51,462 nt of DNA from an uncultured Clostridia bacterium. Lineage in GTDB: Bacteria > Bacillota > Clostridia > Oscillospirales > UBA644. This document shows positions 41,676 to 51,462 of this stretch, in pieces. A program made the position numbers and the translations under genes. The notes under the pieces were generated by a model. That model made no database searches. It was not told where the DNA came from and saw nothing but the letters and a program-made list of their open reading frames with translations. The stretch spans positions 1 through 51,462 of the forward strand of contig CAMZEM010000005.1 of NCBI GenBank assembly GCA_947305805.1, in the 5' to 3' direction. Numbering within the stretch: the first letter of the stretch is position 1; each line of letters starts with the position of its first letter.

Positions 41676-41961
41676 TCCGGTTCAATCAACAGTTTTATCA
41701 ACACGTATTCACAGAAAAAACAGGACAGAGAAAAAATTATCCACAGTGTCAAAAGAAAAATATCAACTCTTTCCACAGTTTTAACATTAATCTTTTTTCC
41801 CGCGGTAATACGATATTTTTCCACACTCCGTCAACATTTATCAATTTCCGTTCACTGACGCTGAAAAACGGCTTTTCCACCGTTTGAGCGCACACTACAT
41901 ACTATTACAAAAAATAAATTCTTTATCTGTTATTTAACGACAGAAAGAAAGTGAGGACAAT
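41676..41961. other. oriC: oriC: DnaA-box cluster between dnaA and dnaN
   Basis: DnaA boxes on the plus strand are TTATCCACA (41737-41745, perfect), CTTTCCACA (41769-41777), TTTTCCACA (41817-41825), TTATCAACA (41695-41703) and GTATTCACA (41705-41713), with a weaker TTTTCCACC (41873-41881). An A/T-rich stretch (about 41899-41937) next to dnaN could be the unwinding element. The place between dnaA and dnaN is the common origin site in Firmicutes. Confidence 0.85.
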
Positions 41962-43071
41962 ATGATTTTTTCATGCGACAGAACGATGCTTTATGAAACG
42001 TTCAGCATAGTTTCAAAAAGCATTCCCGCAAAAAATGCACTTCCCATTCTCTCGTGCTTTCTTATAAACGCTTCGGAAGACGGTAACATCACCGTTTCGG
42101 GCTTTGATATGGACCTTGGCATCACAACAACGGTAACGGGCGACGTAACTGTTCCGGGTACCGTTGCGGTAGATGCGAAAATGCTGCTTGACATTATAAG
42201 AAGCATGGGTCCGGATTTTGTAAATTTTGAGGAAAACGACAACAAAACGCTTACCATAAAAGGCGGAAAGACGGAATACGTGCTTCCCGTTATGGACCCC
42301 GACACGTACCCCGAAAGACCCGCCGCCGTCGGCTGCGAATATATAACGGTAGAGCAGAAAATGCTTCATTCCGTTATAAGACAGACTGTATTCGCCGTAT
42401 CGCAAAGCGACGTTAAAGGCGTATACACAGGCGCGTTTTTCAATATTCACGACGGCATTATGGAAGTTGTTGGCACAGACTCTTTCCGTTTTGCTCTGAG
42501 AAAAGAAAAATATGACTGCGACAAACAGCTCTCGTTCCTTTGCCAGGGCAGAGTTTTAAACGAACTTATAAAGATAATGAGAAACGAAGACGGCGAGGTT
42601 AAAATAGGGCTTACGGGCCGTCATATCGTGTTTGAGTTTGACAATACGGTAATGATTTCAAGACTTGTGGACGGCGCTTATATGAATTATTCCACCATAA
42701 TACCCAAAGCCTTCAAATATTCCGTAAAAATCAAAACGGAAGAAATGAAAAAAGCCGTAGAGAGAGCTTCAGTGCTTATAAACGAAAAAATGAAAGCTCC
42801 CGTAAGAATCAGCCTTGAAACAAACAGGATATTCATTACCTGCAAAACGCCGGACGGACACAGCTTTGACGATGAAATAATCACCGAAACATCGGGCGGA
42901 CCGATAGAAATAGGCGTAAACAACAGAAACCTTTTAACGGTGCTTGCGGCGTGCGAATGCGACGAGGTTATGATGAATCTGAACGCGCCTCTGTCGTCCG
43001 TATGCTTTACTCCCGTTGAAGGCGACGCGTTTATGTTCCTTCTCGCGCCGATGAGGCTTAATACCAAATAA
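41962..43071 (+). CDS. dnaN: DNA polymerase III beta subunit (sliding clamp)
   Basis: A 369-residue clamp with three similar domains. The start MIFSCDRTMLYETFSIVSKSI, the GFDMDLGI and VVGTDSFRFALRK segments and the C-terminal FLLAPMRL are typical. The clamp holds polymerase III on DNA. The GAAAGTGAGG region lies before the ATG. The stop overlaps the recF start (TAATG). The S4-domain gene found here in Bacillus is absent. Confidence 0.97.
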   Translation: MIFSCDRTMLYETFSIVSKSIPAKNALPILSCFLINASEDGNITVSGFDMDLGITTTVTGDVTVPGTVAVDAKMLLDIIRSMGPDFVNFEENDNKTLTIKGGKTEYVLPVMDPDTYPERPAAVGCEYITVEQKMLHSVIRQTVFAVSQSDVKGVYTGAFFNIHDGIMEVVGTDSFRFALRKEKYDCDKQLSFLCQGRVLNELIKIMRNEDGEVKIGLTGRHIVFEFDNTVMISRLVDGAYMNYSTIIPKAFKYSVKIKTEEMKKAVERASVLINEKMKAPVRISLETNRIFITCKTPDGHSFDDEIITETSGGPIEIGVNNRNLLTVLAACECDEVMMNLNAPLSSVCFTPVEGDAFMFLLAPMRLNTK

Positions 43072-44132
43072 TGATTTTAAAATCGCTTGAACTCAACTCT
43101 TTCAGAAACATTTTACACGCGAAAGTCGGATTTGAAGACGGCGTAAATGTTTTATACGGCAACAACGCGCAGGGAAAAACAAATATAATCGAAGCTATAC
43201 GGTTTTTTTCCGAGTGCAGCTCTTTCAGGGGCGCAAACGACAGAGAGCTTATAATGTCCGGCAAAAACAGAGCCGTTATTACGGCGGTTTTCGAAAAGGA
43301 CGGCAGGGAACAGACGGTTGAAGTAAGATTTGACGCCGAAAAAAGAAGAGAAATTTATCTGAACGGCGCAAAAACCGCGCCGAAAGAGTATATTGGCAGC
43401 TTCAATACCGTGATTTTCTATCCCGAACAGCTCTCGCTCATAAAAAACGGTCCCGAAAACAGAAGAAAATTTGCGGATATCGCAATATGTCAGCTGAGAC
43501 CCGCATACTATTCGCTCCGTTCCCGTTTTGAAAGAACGCTGCATCAGCGCAACGCGCTTTTGAAAAGCGGCGATATGAGAACTCTGGATATCTGGGACGA
43601 GCGTTTTGCGAAGCTTTCTTTTCTTATAACCAAAACGAGAAAAAATTTCGTTACGCGGCTTGAAGAGTTTGCAAAACCGTACGTAAACGATATTTCGGGC
43701 GGAAAGGAAGAGCTTTCGCTCAGCTACGTTCCGTCTTACGACGCAAAGGATGAAAACGGTCTTTACCTCGAGCTTGTAAATAACAGAGAGAGAGACGCGG
43801 AATACGGAAATACAAACGTCGGCGCGCACAAAGACGATTTTGAAACGTATTTAAACGGAGACAGCGTTAAAAAATTCGGATCGCAGGGTCAGCAGCGGTC
43901 GTGCGTTATGTCCTTCAAGCTCGCGGAAGCGGAAATAACGGGAGATACGCGCGGCGAATACCCGCTTATACTGCTTGACGACGTTTTTTCGGAGCTTGAT
44001 ACTTCAAGAAGAGAGTTTATCACGGGGAAGATAATGGGAAAGCAGGTAATAATAACGTCGTGCGATCCGATCTCCTCCATGGAAAACGCAAACAAGATAT
44101 ACGTTGAAAACGGCGGCGTTACGCAAGGGTGA
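43071..44132 (+). CDS. recF: DNA replication and repair protein RecF
   Basis: A 353-residue SMC-like ATPase that acts with RecR (at 5.3 kb) and RecO at DNA gaps. Walker A GNNAQGKTNIIEAI lies near residue 30, the ABC signature GSQGQQRSCVMSFKLAEAEI and the Walker B LILLDDVFSELD in the C-terminal third. Its ATG overlaps the dnaN stop. Confidence 0.96.
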   Translation: MILKSLELNSFRNILHAKVGFEDGVNVLYGNNAQGKTNIIEAIRFFSECSSFRGANDRELIMSGKNRAVITAVFEKDGREQTVEVRFDAEKRREIYLNGAKTAPKEYIGSFNTVIFYPEQLSLIKNGPENRRKFADIAICQLRPAYYSLRSRFERTLHQRNALLKSGDMRTLDIWDERFAKLSFLITKTRKNFVTRLEEFAKPYVNDISGGKEELSLSYVPSYDAKDENGLYLELVNNRERDAEYGNTNVGAHKDDFETYLNGDSVKKFGSQGQQRSCVMSFKLAEAEITGDTRGEYPLILLDDVFSELDTSRREFITGKIMGKQVIITSCDPISSMENANKIYVENGGVTQG

Positions 44133-44141
44133 AAGGGAAAA

Positions 44142-46387
<2,246 letters not shown>

Positions 46388-46426
46388 CCGCATTTAAGGC
46401 AGAAATAAAATACAGGAGAGAAATAT

Positions 46427-48967
46427 ATGGCAAAAACTCCCACACCTCTTCCCCCGGACGATATAAGGGAGATGTTTGCGAATCAGAACGTTATAGACGT
46501 TGAGATACGCAAGGAAATGAAGACGGCGTTTATGGAATACGCCATGTCCGTTATCGTTGCAAGGGCTCTGCCCGACGTGCGGGACGGACTGAAACCCATA
46601 CACAGACGTATAATCTATACAATGTATGAAGACAATCTTACCCCCGACAGACCGTTTCACAAGTCTGCCGCCACGGTAGGCGACGTTATGGCAAAATACC
46701 ATCCGCACGGCGACGCTTCAATTTACGACGCGCTCGTGCGTATGGCTCAGCCGTTTTCGCTTCGCTATCCGCTCGTCCAGGGTCAGGGAAACTTCGGTAA
46801 CGTAGACGGAGACCCGCCTGCCGCGCAGCGTTATACAGAGGCGAGAATGTCCAGAATGGCAACGGAGCTTGTGCGCGACATAGAAAAAGAGACTGTAGGC
46901 TTTATACCGAGCTATGACGGCAGAAACAACGAGCCCACGGTTCTGCCCACGCGTTTTCCGCAGCTTCTTGTAAACGGAGCCACGGGTATTGCGGTAGGTA
47001 TGGCAACGTCCATTCCCCCGCACAACCTTCGCGAGGTAATAGACGCCACGATCGCTCTGCTTGACAACCCCGAAATAGGCATCGAAGGTCTTTTGCAGTA
47101 TATAGAAGGCCCCGATTTCCCCACGGGCGGCATTGTTATGGGCAGAAGCGGACTTCGCGCGGCGTATTTTACGGGTAGAGGCAAGCTGACTGTTCGCGCA
47201 AAGACGGAGATAGAAACGGTTCACGACAGAGAGCGCATAGTTGTAACCGAACTGCCGTATATGGTAAACAAATCGCGTCTTCTCAGCGATATTGCGGATC
47301 ACGTAAACTCAAAGCGCATAGAGGGTATTTACGACCTGAGGGACGAATCGGACAGAAACGGTATGTCCATAGTAATCGAGCTGAAAAAGGACGCAAACGC
47401 GCAGGTAGTGCTGAATCAGCTTTTCAAGAATACGCAGCTTCAGGATACGTATTCGGCTATAATGATAGCGCTTGTTGATCAGCAGCCGAGAGTGCTTAAT
47501 TTAAAGCAGATACTCGAGCATTACGTATCGTATCAGGAAGAGATAATCACACAGCGCACACAGTTCGATCTTAAAAAGGCGCTTGAAAGAGCGCATATTC
47601 TCGAAGGACTGCTTAAAGCGCTTGACCATATAGACGAGGTTATACGCATAATCAGAGCGTCAAAAACTATTGCCGACGCGAAAACAGCGCTTATGGAAAC
47701 GTTTGATTTTACGGATATACAGGCGCAGCGTATAGTTGATATGCGTCTCGGTCAGCTGACGGGACTTGAAAGAGACAGACTGCTTGAAGAGTATAACGAG
47801 CTCGAAAAGAAGATTGCAGATTACAGGGATATTCTCGCATCCGAAACGCGCGTTAAGGCCATTATAAAAACCGAGCTTGCCGAAATCCGCGATAAATACG
47901 GCGACGACAGACGCACCGCAATCGAGGAGATCGACGACGAAATAGATATAGAAGACCTTATTGAAGAAAAAACGTGCGTTTACACGCTTACAAACAAGGG
48001 CTATATCAAGCGTCTTTCCGAAGAGAATTACAAAGTTCAGCGCAGAGGAGGCAAGGGCGTAACGGCGCTTACAACGCGCGAAGAGGACGTTGTTGAAGAG
48101 ATATTCACGTGTTCCACGCACGACAGAATCATGTTCTTCACGTCTTTCGGCAGGGTTTACTGCCTTAAAGGCTACGAAATACCCGAATCGAACCGCCAGG
48201 CGAAGGGTATGAACATTGTAAATCTTCTTCAGCTTTTCGAGGGCGAAAAAGTTACCGCAATGATACCCATGAAGCGGCTTGACGAAGAGGGCTATTTTAC
48301 AATGGTAACGCAGAAGGGCATATCAAAGAGATGCCGAGTTACCGATTTTAAAAACATCCGCAAAGCCGGTCTTAACGCCGTAGGTCTTGACGAGGGAGAC
48401 GCGCTCGTAACGGTCCGCCTTACGGACGGCACGAAAGACATGATAGTTGCCACAAGCGCCGGCATGGCTATACGCTATTCCGAAAACGACGTCCGCGTAA
48501 TGGGCAGAACGGCAAGAGGCGTTAGGGTAATAAAGCTCGGCGAAGGCGAAAAAGTAGTCGGAGCGGCTGTTGTTGAAGACGGAAAATCGCTTATCACCGT
48601 TACGGAAAACGGATTCGGCAAGAGAACGTCGTTTGACGCGTTCAACGGTCAGAACCGCGGCGGCAAGGGCGTAAGAGTTCATAAAATAAGCGATAAAACC
48701 GGCGCGCTTACGAGCGTAAGAAGCGTATCCGAAAGCGACGATATGGTTATAATCTCTTCCGACGGCATTATAATCCGCGTGCATATAGCCGATATTCCCG
48801 TTTACGGCAGAGCGTCCGCGGGCGTAAGGGTAATGCGTTTCGGCGACGACACCAAAGTAATTGCAACGGCAGTAATCAACGCCGATGAAGACGACGGAAA
48901 CGCGGTATTGACGGAAGTTCCCGAAGCCGAAGAGGCGGACGGCGAAGATACGGAAAACGAAGAATAA
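46427..48967 (+). CDS. gyrA: DNA gyrase subunit A
   Basis: An 846-residue cleavage-religation subunit. The active-site Tyr lies in [10 protein letters not shown] near residue 128, and the GyrA box QRRGGKG at the start of the C-terminal wrapping domain marks gyrase rather than topoisomerase IV. The protein ends in an acidic Glu/Asp tail of ~25 residues. It is 39 bp after gyrB with GGAGAGAAATAT as the RBS region. Confidence 0.97.
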   Translation: MAKTPTPLPPDDIREMFANQNVIDVEIRKEMKTAFMEYAMSVIVARALPDVRDGLKPIHRRIIYTMYEDNLTPDRPFHKSAATVGDVMAKYHPHGDASIYDALVRMAQPFSLRYPLVQGQGNFGNVDGDPPAAQRYTEARMSRMATELVRDIEKETVGFIPSYDGRNNEPTVLPTRFPQLLVNGATGIAVGMATSIPPHNLREVIDATIALLDNPEIGIEGLLQYIEGPDFPTGGIVMGRSGLRAAYFTGRGKLTVRAKTEIETVHDRERIVVTELPYMVNKSRLLSDIADHVNSKRIEGIYDLRDESDRNGMSIVIELKKDANAQVVLNQLFKNTQLQDTYSAIMIALVDQQPRVLNLKQILEHYVSYQEEIITQRTQFDLKKALERAHILEGLLKALDHIDEVIRIIRASKTIADAKTALMETFDFTDIQAQRIVDMRLGQLTGLERDRLLEEYNELEKKIADYRDILASETRVKAIIKTELAEIRDKYGDDRRTAIEEIDDEIDIEDLIEEKTCVYTLTNKGYIKRLSEENYKVQRRGGKGVTALTTREEDVVEEIFTCSTHDRIMFFTSFGRVYCLKGYEIPESNRQAKGMNIVNLLQLFEGEKVTAMIPMKRLDEEGYFTMVTQKGISKRCRVTDFKNIRKAGLNAVGLDEGDALVTVRLTDGTKDMIVATSAGMAIRYSENDVRVMGRTARGVRVIKLGEGEKVVGAAVVEDGKSLITVTENGFGKRTSFDAFNGQNRGGKGVRVHKISDKTGALTSVRSVSESDDMVIISSDGIIIRVHIADIPVYGRASAGVRVMRFGDDTKVIATAVINADEDDGNAVLTEVPEAEEADGEDTENEE

Positions 48968-48988
48968 ATTTAACTTGAGGATAAAAAT

Positions 48989-50392
48989 ATGAAAAGCAAC
49001 GAAAAAACAATGGAAAAAATAGTGGCTCTGTGTAAAAACAGGGGCTTTGTATACTCCGGCTCGGAAATTTACGGCGGTCTTGCAAACGCGTGGGACTACG
49101 GTCCGCTCGGCGTGGAAATGAAAAACAACGTAAAAAAGGCGTGGTGGAAGCGTTTTGTGCAGGAAAGTCCGCATAACGTTGGCATAGATTCCGCAATTCT
49201 GATGAATCCGCGCGTATGGGTTGCGTCGGGCCACGTTGTAAACTTCAACGATCCGCTCATAGACTGCAAATCGTGCAAAATGCGCCACAGAGCGGATAAA
49301 CTCATTGAGGACTGGAACGCGGAAAACGGCATAAAAATGACCGTTGAGGCGCTTACAAACGAGCAGATGACGGAGTATATCCGCGAGCACAACATTCCCT
49401 GCCCTGGCTGCGGAAAGAGCGAATTTACGGAAATAAGAAAATTCAATATGATGTTCAAAACGTTTCAGGGCGTTACGGAAGACTCTTCAACCGAGATATA
49501 TCTGCGTCCCGAAACGGCGCAGGGCATTTTCGTAAACTTCAAAAACATTCAGCGCACAACGAGAAGAAAAGTGCCTTTCGGCGTGGGACAGATAGGCAAG
49601 TCTTTCAGAAACGAGATAACGCCGGGCAACTTTACGTTCAGAACGCGCGAATTTGAGCAGATGGAGCTTGAATTTTTCTGCAAACCCGGCACGGACCTCG
49701 AATGGTTTGACTACTGGCGCTCGCAGTGCCGCAAATTCCTGCTCGACCTCGGCATGACAGAGGAAAATCTGCGTCTGCGCGACCACGAAAAAGAGGAGCT
49801 TTCGCATTATTCGAGAGCTACTACGGACTTTGAGTTCCTCTTCCCCTTCGGCTGGGGCGAACTGTGGGGCATTGCGGACAGAACGGATTTCGACCTTACC
49901 GCGCATTCGAAAGAATCGGGCGAATCGCTTGAATATTTCGATCAGGAGGCAAACGAAAGATATATCCCCTACGTTATCGAGCCGTCGCTCGGCGCGGACA
50001 GAGTAATGCTTGCGTTCCTGTGCGACGCATACGACGAGGAAAACATCTCTTCGGACCCCGAAAAACCGGACGTTCGCACGGTGCTTCATTTGCATCCCGC
50101 CCTTGCGCCCGTAAAAGCCGCCGTTTTGCCGCTTTCAAAGAAGCTCGGCGAAGGCGCGGAGAAGGTTTTTGCCGAACTTTCAAAGCATTTTAACGTTGAA
50201 TACGACGACGCAGGCTCGATAGGCAAGAGATACAGACGGTTTGACGAAATAGGCACGCCTTTCTGCCTCACATACGATTTCGACTCCGAATCGGACGGCT
50301 GCGTTACCGTCCGAGACCGCGACACAATGCTTCAGGAACGCGTAAAAATCGAAGATCTGAAAGAGTATATCGAAAAGAAATTAGAGTTTTAA
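48989..50392 (+). CDS. glyS: Glycyl-tRNA synthetase, single-chain dimer type
   Basis: A 467-residue class II enzyme of the alpha2 type, which some bacteria have instead of the glyQ/glyS pair. The start region [40 protein letters not shown] and [19 protein letters not shown] are visible, as is the C-terminal anticodon-binding domain ([19 protein letters not shown]). It follows gyrA by 21 bp and ends at a bidirectional terminator. Some databases call this form glyQS. Confidence 0.95.
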   Translation: MKSNEKTMEKIVALCKNRGFVYSGSEIYGGLANAWDYGPLGVEMKNNVKKAWWKRFVQESPHNVGIDSAILMNPRVWVASGHVVNFNDPLIDCKSCKMRHRADKLIEDWNAENGIKMTVEALTNEQMTEYIREHNIPCPGCGKSEFTEIRKFNMMFKTFQGVTEDSSTEIYLRPETAQGIFVNFKNIQRTTRRKVPFGVGQIGKSFRNEITPGNFTFRTREFEQMELEFFCKPGTDLEWFDYWRSQCRKFLLDLGMTEENLRLRDHEKEELSHYSRATTDFEFLFPFGWGELWGIADRTDFDLTAHSKESGESLEYFDQEANERYIPYVIEPSLGADRVMLAFLCDAYDEENISSDPEKPDVRTVLHLHPALAPVKAAVLPLSKKLGEGAEKVFAELSKHFNVEYDDAGSIGKRYRRFDEIGTPFCLTYDFDSESDGCVTVRDRDTMLQERVKIEDLKEYIEKKLEF

Positions 50393-50406
50393 GCATACAC
50401 AAAAAG

Positions 50407-50436
50407 AAAATCCCGACAGAAATGTCGGGATTTTTT
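50407..50436. terminator. Bidirectional terminator between glyS and the malic enzyme gene
   Basis: TCCCGACA (50411-50418) pairs with TGTCGGGA (50423-50430) around a GAAA loop, with A and T tracts on each side. It can end glyS and the convergent malic enzyme transcript. The rest of 50437-50501 holds only two short palindromes. Confidence 0.92.
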
Positions 50437-50501
50437 ATATTTAAAGAAAATGCTCTGAAAGAGCAAATCACGGAGCGGCGGTGCCGCAGTGGCAATGCCG
50501 T

Positions 50502-51462
50502 CTACACTCTCGCTACGCCTGATTTTCGTGCGGCTTCGGCGACGGCTTTTGCTACGGCGGGGCCTACGCGCGGGTCGAAAGCGAGCGGGAGGATGTAATC
50601 GGGCGCGAGTTCGTCTTCGGAAACGAGGTCCGCAAGAGTCTGAGCCGCCGCGAGCTTCATTTCCTCGTTAATATCTTTTGCCCTTACGTCGAGAGCGCCT
50701 CGGAAGATGCCGGGGAACGCGAGGACGTTGTTTATCTGATTGGGAAAATCGCTTCTGCCCGTGCCTACAACAGCCGCGCCCGCTTCAAGTGCGAGAGAAG
50801 GCATAATTTCGGGGATCGGGTTTGCCATAGGCAGCAAAATCGGGTTTTTTGCCATTGATTTTACCATTTCGGGAGTAACTAAATTGCCGGCGGAAACGCC
50901 TATAAAGAGGTCTGCGCCTTTCATAACGTCCGCAAGAGTGCCTCTTTTATGCTCTCTGTTTGTGATTTTGGCAATTTCCTTCTGAGCGGGGTTCATCCAT
51001 TCCTCGCCTTCGCAAAGAGCGCCTTTTCTTGCGCAGAGGATGATGTTTTTAAGCCCTTTGGACATTAAAAGCTTAGCAATCGCAATGCCCGCCGCGCCCG
51101 CGCCGTTCATAACGGCGTGAATTTCGCCAATATCCTTTTTAACGAGGCGCAGAGCGTTTAATACGGCTGCGAGAACGACAACCGCCGTGCCGTGCTGATC
51201 GTCGTGAAAAACGGGGATTGAAAGACGTTCCTTAAGCTTGCTTTCTATTTCAAAGCAGCGCGGAGCGGCGATGTCCTCAAGATTTATGCCGCCGAAGCTG
51301 CCTTCGAGAAGAGCCACGGTGTTTACAATTTCGTCGGGGTCTTTCGATTTAACGCAGAGCGGAATTGCGTCCACGCCGCCGAAAGTTTTGAAAAGCACGC
51401 ATTTGCCTTCCATAACGGGCATACCGGCTTCGGGGCCGATATCTCCGAGTCCGAGCACCGCA
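50502..51462 (-). CDS. NAD(P)-dependent malic enzyme, 5' end outside window
   Basis: The visible 319-320 residues lack the N-terminus; the frame is open to the right edge. Family parts are GLGDIGPEAGMPVMEGK, FHDDQHGTAVVVLAA (metal- and substrate-site Asp residues), GAGAAGIAIAKLL (dinucleotide-binding) and MANPIPEI. The enzyme converts malate to pyruvate and CO2 with reduction of NAD or NADP. The bacterial short form of about 390 residues is expected, so about 70 residues are missing. Confidence 0.92.
   Translation of the reverse strand, partial: AVLGLGDIGPEAGMPVMEGKCVLFKTFGGVDAIPLCVKSKDPDEIVNTVALLEGSFGGINLEDIAAPRCFEIESKLKERLSIPVFHDDQHGTAVVVLAAVLNALRLVKKDIGEIHAVMNGAGAAGIAIAKLLMSKGLKNIILCARKGALCEGEEWMNPAQKEIAKITNREHKRGTLADVMKGADLFIGVSAGNLVTPEMVKSMAKNPILLPMANPIPEIMPSLALEAGAAVVGTGRSDFPNQINNVLAFPGIFRGALDVRAKDINEEMKLAAAQTLADLVSEDELAPDYILPLAFDPRVGPAVAKAVAEAARKSGVARV

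Noticed and set aside
48323..49390. Open frame of 355 codons opposite gyrA-glyS
   Set aside because: Crosses two conserved genes on the other strand; composition is typical of a shadow frame.

Overview
The window (51,462 bp) carries the replication-origin region of a low-to-mid-GC Gram-positive bacterium, most likely a Clostridia member, perhaps of the Oscillospirales or Christensenellales type. The evidence is the order rpmH-rnpA-yidD-yidC-jag-mnmE / dnaA-dnaN-recF-remB-gyrB-gyrA, the SRP RNA-dnaX-ybaB-recR block, an L10 leader before rplJL, two parS sites beside parAB, LytTR/DUF3021 regulation and sigma-A-type promoters. No tRNA, rRNA, CRISPR array or complete insertion sequence was seen.

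Layout. 1-3.05 kb: a 5'-cut hypothetical gene, a lipoprotein gene and rsuA. 3.1-7.1 kb: SRP RNA, dnaX, ybaB, recR, mrnC and yitT on the plus strand. 7.2-11.4 kb: L10 leader, rplJ, rplL, two tandem SIS proteins, rpmB and an aldo/keto reductase, followed by a decayed second copy of the rpmB 3' end with its terminator. 11.5-13.0 kb: a lipoprotein gene and a decapitated C39-like peptidase. 13.1-21.7 kb, minus strand: purL-rdgB-yhbY-nadD::yqeK-rsfS-leuS behind one good promoter. 21.7-27.7 kb: mtaB (minus); then an HPr-like protein, an M3 peptidase and a DUF2284 protein (plus); then prs-yfbR (plus). 27.7-32.4 kb: a LytTR/DUF3021 pair (minus), a GH42-like lipoprotein, and parA-parB with two perfect parS palindromes. 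32.4-33.7 kb: serS. 33.7-40.0 kb, minus strand: rpmH-rnpA-yidD-yidC-jag-mnmE-prfB-small membrane protein-rsmA. 40.0-50.4 kb, plus strand: dnaA, oriC with DnaA boxes, dnaN, recF, remB, gyrB, gyrA, glyS. The window ends in a 5'-cut malic enzyme gene on the minus strand.

Most genes are core functions: initiation, clamp loader and clamp, gyrase, chromosome segregation, ribosome and tRNA functions, membrane insertion and nucleotide metabolism. The most interesting signal is regulatory. Two places 26 kb apart carry the same control element: a pair of 10-bp direct repeats with 21-bp periodicity, then exactly 11 bp to a TTGACR -35 box, then a 17-bp spacer to the -10. One copy precedes the LytTR-DUF3021 operon and the other precedes the lipoprotein gene at 831-2225. 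This points to a small LytTR regulon (auto-activation plus a surface lipoprotein). Other points of note are a parS site inside a glycosidase-like coding region, an HPr-like protein with the regulatory serine but no phosphocarrier histidine, a direct duplication of the rpmB tail and terminator flanking an aldo/keto reductase, a 48-residue membrane protein between prfB and rsmA, and an A AAA AAG heptamer in the correct phase in dnaX.
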